DNA of 64,000 nt from Myxocyprinus asiaticus (taxonomy: Eukaryota > Chordata > Actinopteri > Cypriniformes > Catostomidae), in contig NC_059382.1 in NCBI RefSeq assembly GCF_019703515.2, positions 10,860,001-10,924,000 of the forward strand, given 5' to 3'. Of this stretch, positions 12,401-27,400 are shown piece by piece; within the stretch, counting starts at the first letter, position 1; every line of letters begins with the position of its first letter. The notes beneath the pieces are model-generated. The model was given only the letters and a program-made list of their open reading frames with translations. It was not told where the DNA came from and made no database searches. The position numbers and the translations under genes were made by a program.

Positions 12401-15400
12401 TCAGAGCATCTCGTTTCTCGGTTTGAAGTTGGCTTCAGTCTCTGACAGCGCGCCTCACGAGCGAGCGCGCACAGCCGGTGCTGAACTGTCTGAAGGTGTT
12501 CAGATGGAGAACAGCGGTTCCACTGAAACACTTTCAGAGGCTCCTGGGGCATATGGCATTCTCAGCGGTGGCCACACCGCTCGGGTTGATGCATATGAGA
12601 CCGCTTCAGCACTGGCTTCAGACTCGAGTCCCGAGATGGGCATGGCGCCGCGGGACACATCGCGTGACCATCATGCCAGTCTGTCGCCGCCTCTTCAGCC
12701 CTTGGACCCACCTGACATTTCTAATTCTAAATTAGGTCAAAGGTTTAGTGAATTCGCCCCATTTAAAACTTGATTTTGCATACTTTCAGTCTGTCTCCAC
12801 AGTATGTGTGGGTCATTTTTGAAACATTGAAAATGTTCCGTAAAAGCAATGGCAACATAATATGGCATAAATCTGCAATCACAAATTTAGGCTTTCAGTC
12901 ACTACATGCACCTCAACAGTTTCTCATGTGTTAGCCTCTGTTTCACCTGTCTTTCACCATGGAAAACTTTTATGTGCATCCATGAGAATTTTTATGTGGT
13001 TGTGTTAAATGTGTCCTTGTGCTTTTTTCAATAAAATTATGGCATGTCAATTGAATCTGATTGGATAGCTCCTGTGTAAATGTGTACAATGTGATCTAAC
13101 TCAGGAACAATTACAGCTGTGCTAATGTGTCCTGCCATTTTCCTTCCACCCAGAAGTTTTAGCTTTTATAAAGGCCTTCACACTGTGGGAGTGTCAAGGA
13201 AAGTTCAACCACAGTAACACGCCTGTGTAGATGTGTGAACTGTTCACCAGACTCCCAAGAGACATTCTGCCACAATCCCTGGGCTCATGCCTAGTGTTAG
13301 TCTTTGAAATTATTACATTTGTTTGCTTTTTTTTACTTTTTTCATCAGGAGGTTTAATTACTGAGATGATAAAAATGAAAAATGCTGTAAAATGTAATAT
13401 ATGTTTCCATGTTGTTTTTTTATTTTTTTTAAAGATATTTATAGCATTTTCTGCAACACATTTATTAACCTGTGACTTTAAAAATGTAATTTGGTGTAAC
13501 CAAGTAAAAGGTATTGACATTTCCTTGTACACTGAATACAGGTGCATCTCAATAAATTAGAATGTCGTGGAAAAGTTCATTTATTTCAGTAATTCAACTC
13601 AAATTGTGAAACTCGTGTATTAAATAAATTCAATGCACACAGACTGAAGTAGTTTAAGTCTTTGGTTCTTTTAATTGTGATGATTTTGCTCACATTTAAC
13701 AAAAACCCACCAATTCACTATCTCATAAAATTAGAATACATCATAAGACCAATAAAAAAAACATTTTTAGTGAATTGTTGGCCTTCTGGAAAGTATGTTC
13801 ATTTACTGTATATGTACTCAATACTTGGTAGGGGCTCCTTTTGCTTTAATTACCGCCTTAATTTGGCGTGGCATGGAGGTGATCAGTTTGTGGCACTGCT
13901 GAGGTGGTATGGAAGCCCAGGTTTCTTTGACAGTGGCCTTCAGCTCATCTGCATTTTTTGGTCTCTTGTTTCTCATTTTCCTCTTGACAATACCCCATAG
14001 ATTCTCTATGGGGTTCAGGTCTGGTGAGTTTGCTGGCCAGTCAAGCACACCAACACCATGGTCATTTAACCAACTTTTGGTGCTTTTGGCAGTGTGGGCA
14101 GGTGCCAAATCCTGCTGGAAAATGAAATCAGCATCTTTAAAAAGCTGGTCAGCAGAAGGAAGCATGAAGTGCTCCAAAATTTCTTGGTAAACGGGTGCAG
14201 TGACTTTGGTTTTCAAAAAACACAATGGACCAACACCAGCAGATGACATTGCACCCCAAATCATCACAGACTGTGGAAACTTAACACTGGACTTCAAGCA
14301 ACTTGGGCTATGAGCTTCTCCACCCTTCCTCCAGACTCTAGGACCTTGGTTTCCAAATGAAATACAAAACTTGCTCTCATCTGAAAAGAGGATTTGGACC
14401 ACTGGGCAACAGTCCAGTTCTTCTTCTCCTTAGCCCAGGTAAGACACCTCTGACATTGTCTGTGGTTCAGGAGTGGCTTAACAAGAGGAATACGACAACT
14501 GTAGCCAAATTCCTTGACATGTCTGTGTGTGGTGGCAAATTCTTGAATCGATTTTGCTTGACAATCCTCATAAGGCTGCGGTTCTCTCGGTTGGTTGTGC
14601 ATCTTTTTCTTCCACACTTTTTCCTTCCACTCAACTTTCTGTTAACATGCTTGGATACAGCACTCTGTGAACAGCCAGCTTCTTTGGCAATGAATGTTTG
14701 TGGCTAACCCTCCTTGTGAAGGGTGTCAATGATTGTCTTCTGGACAACTGTCAGATCAGCAGTCTTCCCCATGATTGTGTAGCCTAGTGAACCAAACTGA
14801 GAGACCATTTTGAAGGCTCAGGAAACCTTTGCAGGTGTTTTGAGTTGATTAGCTGATTGGCATGTCACCATATTCTAATTTTTTGAGATAGTGAATTGGT
14901 GGGTTTTTGTTAAATGTGAGCTAAAATCATCACAATTAAAAGAACCAAAGACTTAAACTACTTCAGTCTGTGTGCATTGAATTTATTTAATACACGAGTT
15001 TCACAATTTGAGTTGAATTACTGAAATAAATGAACTTTTCCACGACATTCTAATTTATTGAGATGCACCTGTACATTGTGTACACAACCTAATCACAAAA
15101 AGTAAAAAAATTTTTTAAAACAATTCAAGGTTTTTTCACATTTTTTCAGGGTTATGCCATAAAACCTGTGCAAAATGTGCCTTTTCACAAAAATTGCAAA
15201 ATATATGTGTGGGTTTTTTTTTTATTTTTATTTTTTTTACTTTACGCAAAGTAGTGACGGTTTATAGGGGTCCTCTCTGTTTTATATTTTGTTTTTTATC
15301 ACGACAAAAAAATGGCAGCCTTGTTTGTTACTCCACATGACTTGGATTTGGTGGACAAAAGTTTTTCAAATATACATATTTTAAAACAAAATCATTTGAA

Positions 15401-18400
15401 ATATATATATATATATATATATTAGTTTGTTTGTTTTTTGGTTTACTGTCTCTGGACAGTTACACCACATGACATTTTTAACTTTAAGCCCCAGAAAAAA
15501 TATCAAAATTACTTTTAACTCAATAATTAAAAACAGGTTCATTATTAAAAAGAGGTAGAGTATATTCAAGTTATTGTTTTGTGTGAATTACATTTTAATG
15601 TATTTTTGAATAACTACATAGATCCAGACAAAACCAATGAACATCAGTGACCCTTATACAGTGTGGCTATGGACAACAGTCATTCTTCTGAAATATTTAA
15701 CCGCTGAATGCCGCAGTTGACAATTCAGAAAAGTATTCCAGAGAGCCTTTTAATATTTACAGTCTTAGTGTTCAGAACGGAAGCCCGTTTTGTCCATGGT
15801 TTATCACTTTTTTTCTGTCTTGTTTTCTCGTGATCATGACTTAATTTTCTCAAGATCTCGAAATAAAGTAGAAAACACCTTTTGAACAGCTCATCATCAC
15901 AGGGACAGCATCTTCATCTTTTGTTTATCGCAACAGTTGGCATCTGTTGGTCAAGGAGATGGATTTTATCTCAGTTTTATCTAGTGACTCGCAATTCTGC
16001 TGACTCTCATTCAAATCTGGTATCCATGGAGTAATGATGGGAAGATGAAGCTTTCTAAAGCAATAGGGCTTTCATTACAAACGTATTGAAATTGGGCGCG
16101 TACTCAAAGCTTCTGTACACGGTTCAATTTACTGCCATTTAGTGGTCACACAATGAAGCACAACTAGCAATAAAATGTATTATCAACCCTATTATGTCGT
16201 TTTCGTCTTTTTCTTTACTGAAGTGTTTATAAATAAATATGGAATAACCAACCGATCACATTTTTTTCCCAAAATGATTGAGGCTCTGATACAGTGCTTT
16301 AGTACATTGATTCAATGGCACAAAGCTATTTCAGCTGCCATCAGGCCTTGATTAATAAGATATGTGACACGCTCCTCTGACACTGCAAAACTGAATGACG
16401 TCTCTGGAATGATTCTGCAGTGAAGTCGTGATCACAAGAAAACAACTCCTGTTATGTCAAGATCTCGAGAAAATTAAGTAGTGATCATGAGAATGCAAGA
16501 CAGAAGAAAGTGGTCAAACGTGCAGCAGAGTAAAGTGCCAGTGAAGAGTGAGTGTTCAACTGATGTGTACAGGCCAGATCATTCAAGGTTTGGAAAGATA
16601 ATGTGCATTAGTGTACCTAACTGTAGAGCCCTTTAATAAAAGAAAGCCCTCCATAGTTCCAGATTAGCCCACCAGCACCTTGGCAGGATGCCACGCTGGT
16701 AACCGTATGCACTCAGTGAAGTGCCAGTAGTTTGGGTTTGTGTTGATTAGGAGCCAATGGTTTGTCTTTCAGTTAATGGGCTGTGGTGCTTTGAAACTCA
16801 CAGTTTGTCTCTTTTACAAATGAACCTTACTTGATTGTCAGAGCGTCGAGATACACACTCTAAAATGCACCACAATCAAGTAGCCCCAAGCAAAACCAAA
16901 GCAATCAGTTTGTATCACCTTCCAGTTTATGCTCTGCTATCACCCACTGAACTTTATATCTCTGCAGGGACAGGCAATGGCACTGCCAAGGCACATCATC
17001 CAATTATATTTAATGTGTCTCCAATACCTAGATAAAGCAGGAGATAATTGCCTCTCTCTTTTCCTGAAGTGAGCACTTTATAATGTAATTTTCACCACAT
17101 GAACAATTGAGTCTTGTTTTTGCCCTTGGACAGAATGCTCTTGGCAGAGCCTGAAGACATATTAGCCTGTGTGTGGTTTTACACAACTTGCACCAATGTA
17201 ACATACTTTTTATTGCAAGTGAAGCATGCTGACATTTGGCATTTTTGTTATATTTAGCCTTTGATCATAAATGTAGGTTGTTAATTTAATAGTTTGAGCA
17301 CATTAAGCAGGAAAAAGGAAATGTGTTTGGTTATGTCTTGTTTCATTGTTACTATATTTCCCACTCCTAAAAAAGAGCTAAAAGGGATAGTTTACCCAAA
17401 AATGAAAATTCTCTCATCATTTACCCTCATGCCATCCAAGATGTATATGACTTTTTATTCTTCTGCAGAACACAAACAAAGATTTTAAAAGAATATCTCA
17501 GCTCTGTAGGTCCAGCATAAAGTAATCTATAAGACTTCAGTGGTTTAATCAATGTCTTTTGAATTGCCATTGCAGTCTCTAGGCACAATCATGATTTAAA
17601 GCTCAATTACACTTTCTAGTGCTTGACACATGCACAGAGTGCTAGATGCCACTATAGGAAGTGTAATCGAGCTTGAAATCATGATTGCCAAGGAGGATGC
17701 TGTCATGATGTACAATGAAAAAGAAGTTACATTTTGGTCTGTTCTTACCCAAAACCAACTTGATCACTTCAGAAGACATTGATTTAACTACTGGAGTTGA
17801 CTTGCTGACTTGATCTGCTTTTTGGAGCTTCTGGACACCATTCACTTGCATTGTATTGACCTACAGAACTGAGATATTCTTCTAAAAATCTTTGTTTGTG
17901 TTGTGCAGAAAAATGAAAGTCATACACATCTTAGGTGGCATGAGAGTGAGTAAATGATGAGAGAATTTTCATTTTTGGTTGAACCAACCCTTTAATGGAA
18001 CAATACTGACTGGGTTGCTCTAAAACTAAGGATTAGTTTATTAAATGGTTAGTTTGAAAAAAATAATAATTTTGTGTTGTTCCAAACACATATGACTTTC
18101 TTTCTTATGTGTAACACAAAAGAAGATATTTAGCAGAATATCCAATCTGCTCTTTTACATACAATGAAAGTGAATGGTGATTTACACTGCCAAGCCTGAA
18201 CATATACAAAAAAGTATAATAAAAGTAGTTCATATGACATGTGTGCTATATTCCAAGTCTTCTGAAGCCATATAATAGTTTGTGTGACAAACAGACCAGT
18301 GAATATTGACAGAAAGTCATTATTCACTGAAAATATTTGTTGTTCTCAAATCTTATTAACACTTGCATTCAGTTCAAATGTGTCATGTGATAAGCTAAAA

Positions 18401-21400
18401 CCAATGTTGTTTGACATCATTGATGCCAAACCTGGGATGATACGTCTTCAAGCATGGGTTTGTAACATCATGATTGTGAGTAAATCATGACAGATTTTTT
18501 ATTTTTGGGTAAATTATTTCTGTCACTTAAACACTTTTACAGAACCATTTGTCACTCTTTATCTGTCAGTAAGACTGATTTTCTTTCCTGTTTGAGTTTT
18601 CATGGTTGCTAGGTTGCTTGGAAGAGCTTGAACCATTCCAAGATGGGGCCTCAGAAAGCTTAAATGCTAAAATGGTTCTATTTTTATTTTTTTCATGGAA
18701 AAAAGGTGTAGTGTCAACAAAAGCATCACTAAGCACCTTGCATGACTTCAGCAGTACATTCCATTTGTATGGTGTTTGTCATCAGTTTGGTGTTATTTTA
18801 AGGGGGGAAATGAACCTGCTGTTCTTTATTACTACCTTGTGCACTTGCCTGCAAGACCACCATACCACACAAGAACAAAAAGACTTGCCTCTAGTTATAT
18901 TACTTTGGCTTAGTTATTCTTCCTACCGTGGACATATAGTAGCTTAAACTCCATCAACACCTTCAATGTTGCACCCCCAATCAGTTTCAGAAGATGACAC
19001 TGTGTCTTCCAAAAAAACACATTTGGAAGCCAAGTGTGATGTCGGCCCTTTCACCAGCAGTAATGGTGTTAGAGCGCTATGAACAAGGACTTGACAGTGA
19101 ATGGTGAATCTGGAAGTGGAGGAATTCCAAGATGGGTAAAGTGTTAATTGCAGACAAACATGTCCAGACCAGTACGTCTATCTCTGCATCCCCCGTACCT
19201 TCTGTCAAATCTGCCTCAGGCGGCTCGATGTTTTCAAAGTCAAGGTCCTTTAAAGTTTTCTAGAGCAAAATGAAAATTATGTTTTTTGTGCTGCAAGCTT
19301 TTTGTGTATTTATAAATGTGTGAGTGTGAGTGATTATTCAATGCTGGAAGCATTGTAGTAACATTGTAATTGCAGATAGGAAATGGAGTAGTTAGATATT
19401 AAAGTTGAAGCAGGGGTGGGGACAGAAGGTTGGCACGGGTGGCAGCTACTACTCTAAAAATGAGCTTTGCCACACTACTTGCCAACTCAACTCTGACCTA
19501 CTCGCGTCCTTGAGACGGTGCGCAATGGCTTAACCCATCAGTGTCGCACATGGTCCATAACAACGTTAGCTAACGCATTACAAGCATGCAATGATGATGT
19601 CTTCTAATGTCTGTGCCACTAAACCAGATGTTATATGTTATATTCCATGTATGTAGCTATAAACATGTCGGCAATTTAACTAACTTTACATTTTGTTAAA
19701 ACGGTTGCGCCACCAGGATTGTTGTTGATGACAACTAAGTTTATCTAACTTTCTCAGCAAGATTCTCACTGTTGTTGACCTGAAAGAGAAAACTGTATAT
19801 TATTGTTTTTACACTAATACCACTTTAGCACTCCTTGTGGCAATGCTGAGAATGCAGTTACGTTATGAATTGCGTTCTGAAATGATTCAGAATGTAACAA
19901 AGGGTTAAATTAAGCTTGAACACTGGCACAGTAGTGTTAGCATTCATGTACAGAATAGACTTTGTTTGGGTCTAAAATTTGGAATTTATATTATGCAGAT
20001 TAATGTATTATAGACTTTTCCTCTTTCCTCTACAGATGTACTGTTTCTTTTATTTTCTAATTCACAAATAGGCAAATCGTTTACAAAGCATGACGTTATA
20101 AATTTATACTCCCAATACACCAATTAAAGGAATATTCCATGTTCAATACAAGTTTAGCTTAATCAACAGTATTTGTGCCATAATGTTGCTTAACACAAAA
20201 ATGATTGTGACTCATCACTCCTTAAAAAAAATAATAAAATAAAATACAAAATAAAAAAGCAAAACTCAAGGTTACAAAGTCAATGGGGCCAATATATGTT
20301 GGGTTTAAAGGCAGAAATGTGAAGCTTATGATTTTATAAAAGCATTTACATAAATAGTTGATTGAATCTACATTTCTATGGTCATATTAGGGTTTTAGGG
20401 TTTTCATCGTCATGTCAACGAAGATGTAAAATTTTATATAATTTTAACAAACAAAAAAAAAGGTTAGTAACCGATTTTGTCACGAAAATCATGCTAACAT
20501 GCATATTGCATACGTCTTGTGGCTATACTTTTGAAACAGTTATTATTTTAACTTACAAATTTGGCCCCATTCACTTCCACTGTAAGTGCCTCACTGTAAC
20601 CCTGTAAAGGAAGGACAAATTAAAATAATTTTTTGTGGTAATCAACATTATGCCACAAATGCTGTTACGCTTAACTTGTATTGAACCTGAAATATACACT
20701 TGATCAATCTGTGATAAAAATGTATATCATAAATGCTTCCTCACAATATCTCTCCTTGATTTTATAACAGCACCAGTCTTCTATTTTGGTGGGACTGAAT
20801 ACCACGTGGATGAGAGTGATGGATATGTTGAAGTTCGGGTCTGGAGAACAGGAAGTGACCTCTCCAAAACCGGAACAGTCACAGTGCGGTCTCGAAAAAT
20901 GGACCCTGTTTCAGCCGAAGGTATGTATCAGACAGGATTATTTGATAGGCCAGCTGTTAGTATGACATGCACAGACGCTTTTATATATAATTACTATAAA
21001 CATGCTCGGTTGTACCATTACACATTGTCAAGCTTGTATTTCATGAAATCCACACCGTGAAACAATACTATGTTTCTACAGGCTTTTCAACACACACGTA
21101 ACAATAGACAGCAACAGAGAAAAAGGGCTATGCCCACCTCTTAGATGATGACTAGCATGCAACTAATTGGCAGCTCATTCAGGCAATGGAACAGCAATCT
21201 CTATGCACTTCAAAAATGCCTGGTAGAGATATTAAATTAATTAATAAACATAGTGAGGTTTATGATTAAAACAAGTGAAAAGGTCTGCACAAGACAAAAC
21301 TGCAAAAGAATGAAGCACACTTTTATTATTGATACATTCTCTGATAAGGTCTTAAAGGAATAGTTCACTCAAATATTCTCATAATTTACTCACCCTCACA

Positions 21401-24400
21401 TGCCATCCCAGATGTGTATGACTTTCTTTCTTCTGCTGAGCACAAATTAAGATTTTTAGAAGAATATTTCAGCTCTGTAGGTCCATTCAATGCAAGTAAA
21501 TGGTGACCAAAATTATGAAGCTTCAAAAAGCATAAATTTAATCCATATGACTCCAGTGGTTTAATCCATGTCCTCTGAAGCTATCTAATTGGTTTTAGGT
21601 GAGAACAGATAAAAAGAATATAACTCCCTTTTTACTGTACATCTTGCCATTGCAGTCTCTAGGCACTCTCATGATTTTAACGTCCTGGTTACGTGTGTAA
21701 CCTCCGTTCCCTGATGGAGGGAACGAGACGTTGTGTCAATGTAGTGACACTAGGGGTCACTCTTGGGAGCCCGAGACACCTCTGGTCTTTGATAAAAGGC
21801 CAATGAAAATTGGCGAGTGGTATTTGCATGCCACTCCCCCGGACATACGGGTATGAAAGGAGCTGGTATGCAACCACTCATTCAGGTTTTATGCTGAGGA
21901 GCCGATATAAGGTCCGGCCATTTCAGCGGGTATTTCAGAGTTGTAGCAGGAGGGACACAAAATCTCGTTCCCTCCATCAGGGAACGGAGGTTATGCAAGT
22001 AACCAGGACGTTCCCTATCTGTCACTCACTCGACGTTGTGTCGATGTAGTGACACTAGGGTTCCCTATACGAAATGCCGCAACTGGCTGAACTGTGTTAC
22101 GTGAACTGGCGGTGTGTGATGGGCAGACCACTGTGTGCCTCGTAGCCAGTGCACCAGGCCGACACGTAACCTCCCCCAACATAGTTATGAGTGTCGAACG
22201 GCCCTTTGGGGACAAGTCAACTACCCAAAAGATAGAGACAAGCTAACCCAGTCGTGGCCTCTTTTCCCCTTCTTTTTTTCCACTCCCTAAAAAAGAAGGG
22301 GGATTATCCGACTGCGCTGCCAGGTCTAGTCGGGGGGTGTCCCTCCCAAGGGGAGGACACTGCGGAGACCACACCAAAGAGAGGAGGGGATATTTAAGTG
22401 GAAAAATACGTCACATGGTCTTACCGACCATGTGGAGAGTCTCATGGTAGATCCTACCCAACGGGGGAGGAGTTGCTACAAACATGGAGACTGTGGCAGA
22501 GGGGGCTCTGCCCAAGGAAGACGCAGTTTGCAAACAGGGAAACGAATTAGTGGAAGATATACATTGCATGGGGTTACCTTACAGGGAACCGCCACATGCG
22601 GAGCACCTACCCCAGAACAGGGCTCTTAGTTAGCACGTATACTGGGCCAGCAGTGAGTCTCTCTGAAAACTCGACTGCCACAGGGCTCGGAGGAAGTCAA
22701 CCAGGGAACATAATTTGTGAACACTACTGGGAATTAATGGTGTACGTCTTCAGCTCAGAGGAGGTGAAAGGTGCTATGTGCAAGCGATACACCCGGCCGG
22801 CTATCCCGGGCTTATCCGCTTGTATTGCGTGCCACTACCTGGGATGAAACCGGTTCCACCCGGAGGTTGTAGAACCTTGCAAAGGTGTTGGGTGTTGCCC
22901 AGCCTGCTGCTCTACAAATGTCTGTTTTAGAGGCACCCCTGACCAGGGCCCAGGAGGCCGCTACACCCCTGGTAGAATGGACTCGTAGCCCTACCGGGGG
23001 GCAGCACGTCCTGGGCGTGATATGCCATAGTTATGGCGTCAATGAGCCAGTGGGCGATCCTCTGCTTGAGACAGCGCTTCCTTTCCGCTGTGCACCAAAG
23101 CAGACAAAGATCTGCTCAGAGATCCTAAAGCTCTGCGTGCGATCCAAATAGATGCGTAAAGTGCGCACCGGACACAGCAACGACAGGGCTGGGTCTGCCT
23201 CCTTCTGGGTCAGCGCTTGCAGGTTCACCACCTAGTCCCTAAATGGGGTCGTGGGAACCTTGGGCACATAGCCCGATCGGGGTCTCAGGATCACGTGAGA
23301 GTAGCCCGGACTGAACTCCAGGCATGTTTTGTTGACAGAGAATGCTTGCAGGTCTCCTACCCTCTTGATGGAAGTGAACGCAGTCAGGAGGGCAGTCTTC
23401 AAGGAGAGTGCCTTAAGCTCAGCTGACTGCAAAGGCTCAAAGGGGGCTCTCTGTAGACCCTGAAGAACTACCAAGCGGTTCCATGAGGGAACGAGGTGCG
23501 GTCTGGAGGGGTTCAGCCTCCTAGTGCCTCTCAGGAACCTGATGATCAGGTCGTGCTTCCCTAAGGACTTACCATCCACTGTGTCGTACACCTTCAAAGT
23601 GGAAGGGGACATCCGCCCTTCCAAATTCTCCTGTAGGAAGGAAAGCACAGATCCGGCTGCGCATCTCTGGGGGTCTTCCCGTCGGGAAGAACACCACTTA
23701 GCGAACAGACGCCACTTAAAAGCATATAGGCGCCTCGTAGAGGGGGCCCTAGCCTGAGTGATCGTGGGTGGTACCACTGTGGGTGGTAGACCGCTTAGGT
23801 CTTCCACGTCCCATCCAGGGGCCAGACATGGAGATTCCAGAGGTCTGGTGCCAGATGGTGCCCCATCCCTGAGAAAGAAGGTCCTTCCTCAGGGGAATTC
23901 GCCGGGGGGGCTGTCGCGAGGAGTGTGAGGTCCGAGAACCACATCTGGCTGGGCCAGTAGGGTGCTACCAGGACGACCTGCTCCATGTCCTCACTGACCT
24001 TGCACAGAGCCTGTGCAAGTAGGCTCATTGGGGGAAACGCATATTTGCTTAGGCCAGGAGGTCAGCTGTGTGCCAGCGCATCTGTGCCGAGTGGTGCCTC
24101 GGTCAGGGCGTACCAGAGCGGGCAGTGGGAGGATTCTTGGGAGGCGAACAGGTCTACCTGTCCGAATCGACTCCAAATCAGCTGGACCACCTGAGGGTGG
24201 AGTCTCCACTCTCCCCTGAGGGTATCCTGCCATGACAGTGCGTCTGTTGTAGTGTTGAGGTTGCCTGGGATGTGAGTGGCTTGCAGTGACTTGAAGTGCT
24301 GCTGACTCCAGAGGAAGAGACGGCGGGCGAGTTGTGATGTACAACGAGAGCGCAGACCGCCTTGGCGGTTGACATATGCTACCGTTGCCGTGTTGTCTGT

Positions 24401-27400
24401 CCGAACTAACACGTGCTTGCCCTGGATCAATGGCCAGAACCTCCGTAGGGCGAGCAGAATTGCCAACAACTCGAGGCAGTTGATGTGCCAATGCAGTCGC
24501 AGGCCCGTCCATAAGCCGGCGGCTGCGTGCCCGTTGAAAACAGTGCCCCAGCCCATTTTGGAGGCATCTGTCGTGACCACGACGCGCCTGGAGACCTGCT
24601 CTAGGGGAACACCTGACTGTAGAAATGAGAAGTTGGTCCAAGGGCTGAAAAGACGGTGACAGACCGGCATGATGACCACGCGATGTGCCGTGGCGCCATG
24701 CCCATCTCGGGACTCGAGTCTGAAGCAAGTGCTGAAGCGGTCTCATATGCATCATCCTGAGCGGGGTGGCCACCGCTGAGGATGCCATATGCCCCAGGAG
24801 CCTCTGAAAGAGTTTCAGTGGAACCGCTGTTTTCTGATTGAAAGCCTTCAAACAGGCCAGCACTGACAGACACTCCCCAGAATGCGTTTTTGCATCAGCA
24901 TCTTGAACGGGAGTCTGTGTAAAGCCCAGTTCAGTACTCGCAGGACCAAGATTGGGCTGTAAAACCCCTTCTTCATCTTGACTGGAGGGACAGGTTCTGT
25001 CGCACCCTTCAGTAGGAGGGTGGCGATCTCCACGCGCAAGGTAGCAGCGTTTTCGTCCTGCACCAAGGTGAAGTGGATACCGCTGAACCTGGGTGGACGC
25101 CTGGTGAACTGAATCGCGTAGCCAAGTCGGACGGTCCAGACCAGCCATCGCAACGGATTGGAAAGCGCAAGCCATGCATCCAAGCTCTGTGCGAGGGGGA
25201 CCAAAGGGACAATCTCGTCGGACGTACCAGTGGGTGGGGCCTCACGGCGGGGCGGAGCTCGAGGTGCCACACCATGTCGTAGCCGTGCTGAGTTCAGGGA
25301 CATCGAAGTACTTACCTGGCTCCTTGTGACCACCCCTGGAACAGCCTGGGATGGGGAGGAAGAGGCCTGTCCTCGTGACCCGTGGAGACTGTCACATCGG
25401 GGGTGGATTTGTGCCCCAGCTGGGTGCTCAGGGGCGGGAAGACTGCTGCTGGAGCGCCAAACCTGCCAAATAGAGTGGTGGAAGGTGGTCATGATGACGG
25501 CCGTGCACACCGGATACGTGACCCAGGGAACAAAGAAACCGCTCTTGCTGAACTCTTGGGTACTGCAGCCACTTGGGCATGCAGCACAATTAAATGCAAA
25601 GGTAACAAAAAATTCTCCTCCCGGCCCTCGACCGGGGGATGGAGTGGTCTGCTTACCAGCTCTAGAGCAGCGGGTTTCATTGTCCCTGGGTCGCCTGTCT
25701 CAGGCGTGCTATGAAGCCTTTCACGGCTGGGCTCCACGCCGGGGCCGGGCCGAAGGGGCGGGCTGCGGTGGAGCCGGTGCAGTCACCGCAGTTGGACACC
25801 CTTGGCAACGAGCAGATGGGGTGCGGGATCTTGAGCTGCGCCGGGGCAGGATATGCCGGATAGCCTCCATTTGCTGCTTCACCGTCGAGAACTGCTGGGC
25901 AAAGTCCTCGACGGTGTCGCCGAATAGGCCAGCCTGGGAGATGAGGGCAGCAAGGAACCGTGTCTTGTCGGCCTCACCCATCTCGACCAGGTTGAGCCAA
26001 AGGTGGTGCTCCTGGACCACTAATGTGGACATCGTCCGCCCGAGAGACCGCGCCGTGACCTTCGCACCTCGGAGAGCGAGGTTGGTCGCCGAGCGCAGTT
26101 CCTGTATCAATCCTGGGGTGGAACTACCCTCATGCAGTTCCTTTAGCGCCTTGGCGGACTTGCAGGAGAGCCATGGCATGCAGGGCGGAGGCAGCTTGTC
26201 CAGCAGCACCGTAGACCTTTGCCATCAGAGATGACATAAACCTACAGGCCTTGGACGGGAGCTTTGGGCACCCGCGCCAAGTGGCGGCGCTCTGCGGGCA
26301 TAGGTGCTCCGCGAGCGCCTTTATCCACCAGGGGGATTGCCAAATAGCCCTTGGCCGCCACACCATCGAGGGAAATGAGGGCAGGGAAGCTGAAAGATTG
26401 GGACCGTGCAGTAAAAAGTGCCTCCCACGACCTTGTCAGCTCTTCATGCACTTCTGGGAAGAAAGGAATGGGGGCAGGGCATGGCTTTGAGTGGCGCCGC
26501 GAGCCCAGGAACCAATCATTGAGCCGCGAGGGTTCAGTGAAAGCAGAGGGTTCCACTCTAGCCCGACGCTCGCAGCTGTCCGGGAAAGCATGTCGTCATC
26601 TCCGCGTCAGCCTGTGACCGGGTGACCGCACCCGAAGGCTTCCGCGTCCAACTGGACGAGCCCACTCTCCGATGCTGCGCTCGAGAGCTCATCACTTTCG
26701 TGGGCTCCGAATAAGAGGTCGAACTCGCCGTGAGACGAGCCAGCAGACTCATCCGGAAGCCCGATCGGGGCAGACGAGCGTGCTGGGGAATGGGAGGTCT
26801 GCGGGGGGATACCCAGCGGAAGCGGTCCCATTGGGGTCCCCAAATCGCCCCCAGTGCTAGCCGCGCTGGCCCCATACCTGTGGGTAGAAGGACCGAGGCG
26901 GGGAGCCTCTGGGGTGGCTTGCTTTCTTACGGAGGTAAGCCGCGACTGCATTGTTGCCATGGACATGTTCTCGCAATGAGTACATGACCCATCCATGAAC
27001 GCTGTCTCTGCGTGAGCAGTGCCCAGACACGAAAGACAGTGATCGTGACTGTCAGAAGGCGAGAGATAATGAGCGCAACCAGGAATAACACACAAAGGAA
27101 AGGCATCATTAAAAAGACGTTCCGTGTGTGCCGCTCTTTTAGAGAAATATTCTCTTTTAGAGAAATATACTCTTATTTCTGTTGAAGTGCCCAGGGGCAT
27201 TCTCTGCAGTGAATGCAGAGCAGAGGAGGGAGAAGCCGCTGAAATGCACCGTCAGATCCAGCAGAGGTGAATGAACAGTCGTGGGAATTCAGCTCAGTGA
27301 GCATGACCGTTCGGCTCCGTAGAGAAAATCTGAATGAGTGGTTGCATACCAGCTCCTTTTATTCCCGTATGTCCGGGGGAGTGGCATGCAAATACCACTT

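Noticed and set aside
13050..13560. Open frames of about 110 residues on both strands at 13194-13560
   Set aside because: They are AT-rich with no motif and run into the Tc1 terminal repeat.
23991..25175. A 394-residue open frame on the minus strand in DIRS copy B
   Set aside because: It is the wrong frame for RT and RNase H, whose motifs are found in the overlapping frames 24062-24679 and 24848-25510.
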